Shown here in pieces: positions 14,282-19,093 of a stretch of 19,093 bases of DNA. The translations under genes and the position numbers were made by a program. The DNA lies in the NCBI GenBank assembly GCA_937864255.1, contig CALMIT010000352.1, positions 1 through 19,093 of the forward strand. Reading direction: 5' to 3'. Position 1 is the first letter of the stretch. Each line of letters starts with the position of its first letter. The notes below the pieces were generated by a model, which was not told the DNA's origin, made no database searches, and saw nothing but the letters and a program-made list of their open reading frames with translations. This stretch comes from an uncultured Saprospiraceae bacterium. Lineage in GTDB: Bacteria > Bacteroidota > Bacteroidia > Chitinophagales > Saprospiraceae.

Positions 14282-15253
14282 TTAAAACAAACTTTCGATC
14301 ACTTTTTCTTCAGTAATTCCTTCCGCTTCCGCTTTATAGTTCCTTACGATACGGTGGCGAAGTACATATTTGGCAATAGCCTGGACGTCTTCGATATCAG
14401 GAGAATACTTTCCTCTTATCGCTGCGTGGCATTTGGCCCCCAATACAAGATACTGAGAAGCCCGCGGTCCTGCGCCCCAGGAAATATAATTATTGACAAT
14501 CTCTGTTGCTCTCTCAGTATTAGGCCTTGTTTTGGTAGCAAGGGATACGGCATATTCGAGTACGTTATCAGCGATAGGTATTTTTCTGATAAGTTCCTGG
14601 TATTGAAGTATTTGTCCGCCTGATAAGACGTGTCTGAGCTCTATATTTTTTATTGTGGTAGTTCCTTTTACCACGTCAATTTCTTCCTGATAAGAAGGAT
14701 AGTCCAGCGTAATATTAAACATGAAGCGGTCAAGCTGGGCTTCAGGAAGAGGATAAGTGCCTTCCTGCTCTATTGGGTTTTGTGTAGCCAATACAAAGAA
14801 TGGAGACGGGAGCGTATGTTTTACACCGGCTACCGTGACCGAGCGCTCCTGCATGGCCTCGAGCAGTGCTGCTTGCGTTTTTGGGGGAGTACGGTTGATC
14901 TCATCTGCCAGAACGATATTGGCGAATAGCGGGCCTCTGTTGAATTTAAAATGTCTTGACTCATCCAATATTTCGGAGCCGGTAATATCTGATGGCATCA
15001 GGTCGGGTGTAAACTGTATGCGTTTGAATTCAAGGTCTAACACCTCGGCTATTGTACTTACCAGGAGTGTTTTTGCCAAGCCTGGTACGCCTACTAGCAG
15101 GCTGTGTCCGTTACTGAATAAGGAGATAATGACACCTTTCACAACATCATCTTGCCCGACAATTATTTTAGAAATTTCTTTTTTTAAATCATAATAAGAT
15201 TGGGCGAGCGCATCTATTGCAGATGCATCGGATTTAAAGGCAGTTTGACTCAT
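14282..15253 (-). CDS. MoxR family AAA+ ATPase
   Basis: A 323-aa MoxR-type AAA+ ATPase, thought to act as a chaperone-like factor with von Willebrand factor A proteins. Motifs: GQDDVVKGVI near 33-42, Walker A GVPGLAKT at 55-62, Walker B VLADEIN at 114-120, NRTPPKTQAALLEAMQE at 120-136, sensor 1 LATQNPIEQEGTYPLPEAQLDRF at 155-177, and a C-terminal lid with GAGPRASQYLVLGAKCHA. All ATPase motifs are intact. The ATG at 15253 is the only good start. The usual DUF58 and VWA (Bat) partners are not encoded downstream: a palindromic terminator follows at once, then an unrelated membrane protein. The partners may lie elsewhere. No exact promoter was found in the 216-base gap upstream. Confidence 0.93.
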   Translation of the reverse strand: MSQTAFKSDASAIDALAQSYYDLKKEISKIIVGQDDVVKGVIISLFSNGHSLLVGVPGLAKTLLVSTIAEVLDLEFKRIQFTPDLMPSDITGSEILDESRHFKFNRGPLFANIVLADEINRTPPKTQAALLEAMQERSVTVAGVKHTLPSPFFVLATQNPIEQEGTYPLPEAQLDRFMFNITLDYPSYQEEIDVVKGTTTIKNIELRHVLSGGQILQYQELIRKIPIADNVLEYAVSLATKTRPNTERATEIVNNYISWGAGPRASQYLVLGAKCHAAIRGKYSPDIEDVQAIAKYVLRHRIVRNYKAEAEGITEEKVIESLF

Positions 15254-15404
15254 TTAAAAGTACAGTTTTGATACAGGGGGTGAAATTGTAATTCAAGATC
15301 ATTAGCTAAATAAAACGAAAATCCAAACGTCGTAAAGGTAGGCTTTGTTTCGATTGCCTGAAAAAAATCAAGGTTTTAAATACACTAAAAGCAAGCCCTT
15401 CTGC

Positions 15405-15441
15405 TTTTGAGGCAATTAAAAAACAAAAGTTTCTATTTTTG
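15405..15441 (+). promoter_or_regulatory. Predicted promoter of the alpha/beta hydrolase gene
   Basis: TATTTTTG at 15434-15441 matches TAnnTTTG. A TTTTG at 15405-15409 may be the -33 element, though the 24-base spacer is long. Transcription would start near 15448, leaving about 22 bases before the ATG at 15470. Confidence 0.5.
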
Positions 15442-15469
15442 CGGATTATCCAATACATCATCAATATCA

Positions 15470-16249
15470 ATGAAGTACGAAATTCAAGAGCAAGGAGGTT
15501 TCAAGTTTATTGAAACAAAAGGTGGGGAGGAGAATTTATTACTGCTGCACGGGCTATTTGGCGCACTAAGCAATTTTAAAGGTATAATAGATTATTTTGG
15601 TACTAAATACAATGTTGTAGTACCGATACTGCCAATTTTTGAAATGCCGATTTTTAAAGTTTCAGTAGCTGGATTGGTAGATCATGTGGCGAAGTTTGCG
15701 GAGTATAAAGGATACAAAAGCATTCATGTATTAGGCAATTCGCTGGGCGGGCATATTGCCATTCTTTTTGCCATTGCGCATCCGCATCGGATAGCTTCGG
15801 TGATATTGACCGGAAGTTCGGGCTTGTTTGAAAGTGCGATGGGTACTTCTTTTCCCAAAAGAGGTGATTATGATTTTATAAAAAACAAAACCGAAGCTAC
15901 ATTTTTTGACCCCTCCGTAGCCACCAAAGAATTGGTGGATGAAGTATATGAAATAGTCAATGATCGAAATAAAGGTATTCGCATCGTAGCTACCGCCAAA
16001 TCAGCGGTGCGCCATAATCTGGGAGACAAACTTTACCAACTTAAAGCACCCACGCTTTTGGTGTGGGGCAAAAATGACATCATTACGCCGCAATTTGTAG
16101 GTGAAAAATTCAACGAATTAATCGAAAACTCCCGGCTTGTGCTGTTGGATAATTGCGGACACGCGCCAATGATGGAACTTCCCGAAGATTTCAACCGCCA
16201 TCTGGAAATTTTCCTCAATGAAGTGGTAAATCAAAAACAAGCGGTTTAA
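15470..16249 (+). CDS. Alpha/beta-fold hydrolase
   Basis: A 259-aa alpha/beta hydrolase, probably a cytoplasmic esterase or lipase-like enzyme. LLLLHGLFGALSNF (23-36) carries the HG oxyanion-hole motif, GNSLGG (89-94) holds the nucleophile Ser91, WGKNDIITP (199-207) supplies Asp203, and NCGHAPMMELP (228-238) supplies His231. The full catalytic triad is therefore present. There is no signal peptide. The frame is open 21 codons further up to a TTG, but the promoter lies inside that stretch, so the ATG at 15470 is preferred. The substrate cannot be inferred. The gene diverges from moxR, and its TAA stop overlaps the comEC stop on the other strand through shared TTAA. Confidence 0.9.
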   Translation: MKYEIQEQGGFKFIETKGGEENLLLLHGLFGALSNFKGIIDYFGTKYNVVVPILPIFEMPIFKVSVAGLVDHVAKFAEYKGYKSIHVLGNSLGGHIAILFAIAHPHRIASVILTGSSGLFESAMGTSFPKRGDYDFIKNKTEATFFDPSVATKELVDEVYEIVNDRNKGIRIVATAKSAVRHNLGDKLYQLKAPTLLVWGKNDIITPQFVGEKFNELIENSRLVLLDNCGHAPMMELPEDFNRHLEIFLNEVVNQKQAV

Positions 16250-18342
16250 TTGAATTTGGCAACAAAAGCGCCGTGAAGTTTGGTAGAATGAAATTTCAAA
16301 TTTTTGCTTTCACAATAAGCAGCCCATTTCTTCATTTTCCAAAATTTATTGCTGCTATCCATTATCACCAACTCGCAGTTGATTTTTTCAAAAAGCACTT
16401 CGGGAGGCATATCGGGATTGTCGTGTAAGATTAAAAAATCAACTTTCACCGGGTTGTCCGGCAGATCGGCAGTTTCGTTAACGAACAGAAAAAACTTACT
16501 GGCGAAAAGAACCAGCCCGCTTTTTCGACACAAAACAGAAACCGCCAAAGAAGTCGTGTCTTCAATATTAAAAACTGAACATTCTCTGATTCCTTTTGAC
16601 CACCTGTTTGCACCCGCCGCATATTCAATATCTTGTCCGGTCAATGCGACTGACTGAAACGACCAGGCTTTGTCTCCCCCAAAAAAATCAACCAGCGTAC
16701 CTTTTGTGTCGTAAACTGTAAAACTGCTATTTGTAAAATTTTGCCATTTCGATACAAAACTGCTGCATAAGAAAATAAACAGCGGCACAAAGCTGATTTT
16801 CAACCACGCCTTTTCTTTGTATTGAATAGCCACCGACAAAGCAATCAACAGGACATACAGCAATATGGCAGAAAACGAGTCGAGCCATATACCTTTTATC
16901 ACACCGCCCGGTATTTTGTTTATGCTGTAAACGATTTCATTTATCAGCCATACAGTTTTTTCAAGACAAAAACCGACGTAGGGGCTTAAAGCCGGCAAAA
17001 TGAAATCCAGAATTATGAGGAAAATACCTAAGGCAAGTATCAAAAAAGCGCCATCCACGACTACCAAACCCGCCAACCAAAATAGCAAAGGAAACTGGTG
17101 AAAATAATACACACTTATAGGCAAAGTAGCTAATGTGGCTCCCAACGCAACGCAGGTAAGTTGCCAAAGATGGTCAGCCAGATAGTTGTCAATGATCCAT
17201 AATTTGTAAAATTTTGGCTGAAAATAAAGTATGCCGATAACTGCCAGATAAGATAACTGGAATCCAACCTGAAATAGGAGAAAAGGATTCATGAGTAAGA
17301 GCCAGAAAGCCGAAGCCGCAAGGGTGTTGTAGGGATTTGTGTAGCGCTTCAGTTGTTTTCCGATCAATAAAAAACTGAACATTGTGGCAGCCCGGAGTAC
17401 TGAGGCGGAGGCTCCCGTCAGAAGTGCAAAAGCCCATACAGCGAAAATGGAAACAACCAGCTTTATTATTTTCCAATGAAGCCGTCGCGAACGGATTTTT
17501 TTCAAAAAAAAGTCTAATAATAAAAAGACGATGCCTACATGCAAGCCGGAAACCGCGAGTACATGCATCGAGCCTGTCTCAGCATAAGCAGCTTTTGTTT
17601 CACGGCTCAGGTCTTCTTTGTAACCCAGTAAAATAGCTGAGGCCACAGCAAGTTCATCTTCTCCTTTCAGATATTTTTTTAGAACATTTAAAAAGCGTAC
17701 ACTCAATTTTTTTGCGAAAGCAAGTATTGCATTACCCTCGCCGCTTTTTATAAAAAACCAGTCGCCTTTTTTTATAAAACACTGATAATGAATATTTTGA
17801 TAGTGCAGATATTGTGCATAATTAAAAGCATGGGGATTTGAAGCAGCGGCTATGGGCTGGAGTTTTCCATAAATACCGATTTTGTCTCCGTAGCTTAATA
17901 CCAGACTATCGGTTCCTGGTTCTAAAAGTACCAGAATCGTACCTTTTATACCTTGATAATCACCGGAAGGCAGTGTAATACCTTTGAGCCGTAGCGGAAA
18001 TTTAATCCATTTTTTACTTGTCGGCATTTCCGCTATTGTTCCTTCAAACCACTGCGCCTCCGTATCCAAATAGTGGACGAACGATTCTTTTTTATGCAGG
18101 TCGTTTTCAAAATACGTAATCTGATAGCCCAATAAAATCAAGCATAAAAAACCTACAACGCCGAAAATCCACCGGTAAGTAAAACTTTGCCTGTTGAAAG
18201 CAAAAAACGTTGTAACACAACCCACGGTTATTAGCACGTAGTTGCCAAACGGGATTTTCCAATCCAGATAATCACTGAGAAGAATACCGGCAATAAAAGG
18301 TATAAGCAGCCGTACGAATGGGACTTCGCGCCAGTTTATCAT
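16246..18342 (-). CDS. comEC: ComEC/Rec2 family DNA-uptake channel protein
   Basis: A 698-aa inner-membrane protein of the ComEC/Rec2 family, the channel that carries single-stranded DNA into the cytoplasm in natural transformation. It has two hydrophobic helices near 9-75, then a soluble DUF4131-type domain (about 85-200, with GTIAEMP and GDKIGIYGKLQP). The competence domain follows, with the conserved SMHVLAVSGLHVGI at 258-271 and about eight membrane helices to around 540. The last 158 residues match the position of the metallo-beta-lactamase-like domain but contain no HxHxDH motif, so metal-dependent nuclease activity is not expected. Degenerate C-termini are, as I recall, usual in Bacteroidota ComEC. 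The ATG at 18342 is the first good start. Whether the cell is competent is unknown. Confidence 0.92.
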   Translation of the reverse strand: MINWREVPFVRLLIPFIAGILLSDYLDWKIPFGNYVLITVGCVTTFFAFNRQSFTYRWIFGVVGFLCLILLGYQITYFENDLHKKESFVHYLDTEAQWFEGTIAEMPTSKKWIKFPLRLKGITLPSGDYQGIKGTILVLLEPGTDSLVLSYGDKIGIYGKLQPIAAASNPHAFNYAQYLHYQNIHYQCFIKKGDWFFIKSGEGNAILAFAKKLSVRFLNVLKKYLKGEDELAVASAILLGYKEDLSRETKAAYAETGSMHVLAVSGLHVGIVFLLLDFFLKKIRSRRLHWKIIKLVVSIFAVWAFALLTGASASVLRAATMFSFLLIGKQLKRYTNPYNTLAASAFWLLLMNPFLLFQVGFQLSYLAVIGILYFQPKFYKLWIIDNYLADHLWQLTCVALGATLATLPISVYYFHQFPLLFWLAGLVVVDGAFLILALGIFLIILDFILPALSPYVGFCLEKTVWLINEIVYSINKIPGGVIKGIWLDSFSAILLYVLLIALSVAIQYKEKAWLKISFVPLFIFLCSSFVSKWQNFTNSSFTVYDTKGTLVDFFGGDKAWSFQSVALTGQDIEYAAGANRWSKGIRECSVFNIEDTTSLAVSVLCRKSGLVLFASKFFLFVNETADLPDNPVKVDFLILHDNPDMPPEVLFEKINCELVIMDSSNKFWKMKKWAAYCESKNLKFHSTKLHGAFVAKFN

Positions 18343-18462
18343 GTTTGCGGAGAGGTTTTAGTTATCGTTGTTTTAGTCGAATGAAGATAATATTCTTTTA
18401 TCGAACTGCGTACTCCTTTTCAGGTTCTTTTATTTAAAGCGGTGGTGTAAATGTAATTTTTC

Positions 18463-18537
18463 GCGAATTTTCGCAAATAAAATACGCGCTCCGTTTTAAT
18501 ATTTTTAAAAATACGTAAATTGTCAGCGAATTTTCGC
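18463..18537. promoter_or_regulatory. Paired 12-bp inverted-repeat sites before the acyl-CoA dehydrogenase gene
   Basis: GCGAATTTTCGC occurs at 18463-18474 and again at 18526-18537. Each copy is an inverted repeat, GCGAA-TT-TTCGC. Their start-to-start distance is 63 bases, close to six turns of DNA helix. The downstream copy lies 24 bases before the ATG. The paired, dyad arrangement suggests operators for a dimeric regulator, possibly a TetR-type fatty-acid regulator; that is inference. Confidence 0.5.
18494..18522 (+). promoter_or_regulatory. Weak predicted promoter of the acyl-CoA dehydrogenase gene
   Basis: TTTT at 18494-18497 and TAAATTG at 18516-18522, spaced by 18 bases, resemble a -33/-7 pair with a shortened -7 element. 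If used, transcription would start near 18529, inside the second GCGAATTTTCGC site. Confidence 0.3.
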
Positions 18538-18561
18538 TAAAACTATTTTAAAAATATCATC

Positions 18562-19093
18562 ATGGAAGATACACTTATAAAAACGGGTATGCTGAACGGC
18601 GGAGAATTCTTAATCAAAGAATCATCGTTCGAAAACACATTTGTACCGGAAGAAATGACCGAAGATCAGAAAATGATTCTTTCGGTCGTCAAAGATTTTA
18701 TTGTCAATGAAATTGATCCGGTTGCTGAGCGGTTGGAAAAACAGGAAGAAGGACTCAATACCAGCCTGCTTGAAAAAGCAGGATCGCTCGGCTTGCTGGG
18801 TACGCACATGCCTGAGCAATATGGCGGCATGGAGCTGGATACCAATACCAATACCATTATTGCCGACTGGCTGGGCTACATGGGGGTAGGTTTTACGGTG
18901 GCTATCGCTGCGCATACGGGCATTGGTATGTTGCCTATTTTATATTTCGGTACGGAAGAACAAAAGGAAAAGTACCTGCCCAAACTTATCAGCGGCGAAC
19001 TAAAAGCGGCATATTGTCTTACCGAACCTGGTTCCGGCTCGGATGCGCTGGGGGCAAAGACCAGGGCAGACCTCACGCCCGATGGAAAACATT
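18562..19093 (+). CDS. Acyl-CoA dehydrogenase, N-terminal part (runs off the window)
   Basis: The ATG at 18562 opens a frame still running at the window end, giving 177 residues. The protein is an FAD-dependent acyl-CoA dehydrogenase, which oxidises acyl-CoA to enoyl-CoA in beta-oxidation. After a leader of about 30 residues (GMLNGGEFLIKES), the N-terminal helical domain runs from about 33 to 145, with LLGTHMPEQYGGMELD and FGTEEQKEKYLPKL. It then enters the FAD/substrate domain with the signature YCLTEPGSGSDA at 151-162. The leader with GGEFL resembles VLCAD/ACAD9-like enzymes found in Bacteroidota. The missing C-terminal part should hold the catalytic base. It diverges from comEC across a 219-base gap with two repeated inverted-repeat sites. 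Confidence 0.93.
   Translation, partial: MEDTLIKTGMLNGGEFLIKESSFENTFVPEEMTEDQKMILSVVKDFIVNEIDPVAERLEKQEEGLNTSLLEKAGSLGLLGTHMPEQYGGMELDTNTNTIIADWLGYMGVGFTVAIAAHTGIGMLPILYFGTEEQKEKYLPKLISGELKAAYCLTEPGSGSDALGAKTRADLTPDGKH

Noticed and set aside
15387..15408. 7-bp stem-loop AAAAGCA...TGCTTTT before the hydrolase gene
   Set aside because: It lacks a U-tract and overlaps the putative -33 box; the arms are AT-rich and likely to be chance.
18839..18857. Short tandem repeat of AATACC (Asn-Thr repeats)
   Set aside because: Only three units inside the coding frame of the acyl-CoA dehydrogenase; too short to be meaningful.
1..19093. CRISPR arrays, tRNA genes, insertion sequences, phage or defence cassettes
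   Set aside because: No regularly spaced repeats, tRNA-like folds, transposase or integrase motifs, or toxin-antitoxin pairs were seen on reading the window. The gene content is mostly chromosomal housekeeping.

Overview
The window looks like ordinary chromosomal DNA from a member of the Bacteroidota, probably a Saprospiraceae-like or neighbouring lineage. That is an inference from three things. Several genes have Bacteroidota-type -7 promoter elements (TAnnTTTG) and no obvious Shine-Dalgarno sequence. The gene families are typical of the phylum: a TraR/DksA protein with a degenerate zinc finger, a PepSY-like secreted protein, an OmpA lipoprotein and a ComEC with a degenerate C-terminal domain. 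The yicC-gmk order also fits. No tRNA, rRNA, insertion sequence, prophage gene or CRISPR array was seen. No stretch longer than about 300 bases lacks a gene, except 820-1139, which holds a small ORF, a terminator and a promoter.

Layout. 1-1065: a TraR/DksA-like gene, then a 49-codon ORF, ended by a strong terminator. 1113-1690: a small exported PepSY-like protein with its own promoter and a 3' stem-loop. 1758-4565: a compact + strand operon of yicC, gmk, apaG and a GNAT/FemAB-like transferase. 4562-6616 (-): a TonB-dependent receptor, divergent from a family 9 glycosyltransferase at 6783-7778 (+). 7781-8443 (-): an outer-membrane beta-barrel protein, divergent from a 1050-aa UvrD-type helicase fused to an Fe-S RecB-family nuclease (8634-11786, +). 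11925-13490 (+): an OmpA-family lipoprotein and radC, each followed by a strong terminator. 13570-14085 (-): a two-helix membrane protein lying between two long perfect inverted repeats. 14282-15253 (-): a stand-alone MoxR ATPase. 15470-16249 (+): an alpha/beta hydrolase, convergent with comEC (16246-18342, -). 18562 to the window end (+): the start of an acyl-CoA dehydrogenase gene.

The genes are mainly housekeeping and envelope functions: nucleotide metabolism (gmk), RNA turnover (yicC), DNA repair and uptake (helicase-nuclease, radC, comEC), cell envelope (glycosyltransferase, OmpA, receptor, barrel) and fatty-acid oxidation. Gene packing is tight. Two convergent pairs share the four bases TTAA as overlapping stop codons, and a third pair is separated by 2 bases.

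I found no convincing undescribed multi-gene system. The points most worth checking are the unrecognised 49-aa ORF in front of a terminator, the pair of identical GCGAA-N2-TTCGC sites 63 bases apart before the acyl-CoA dehydrogenase, the inverted repeats around the membrane protein gene, and the TTAA stop-codon sharing.
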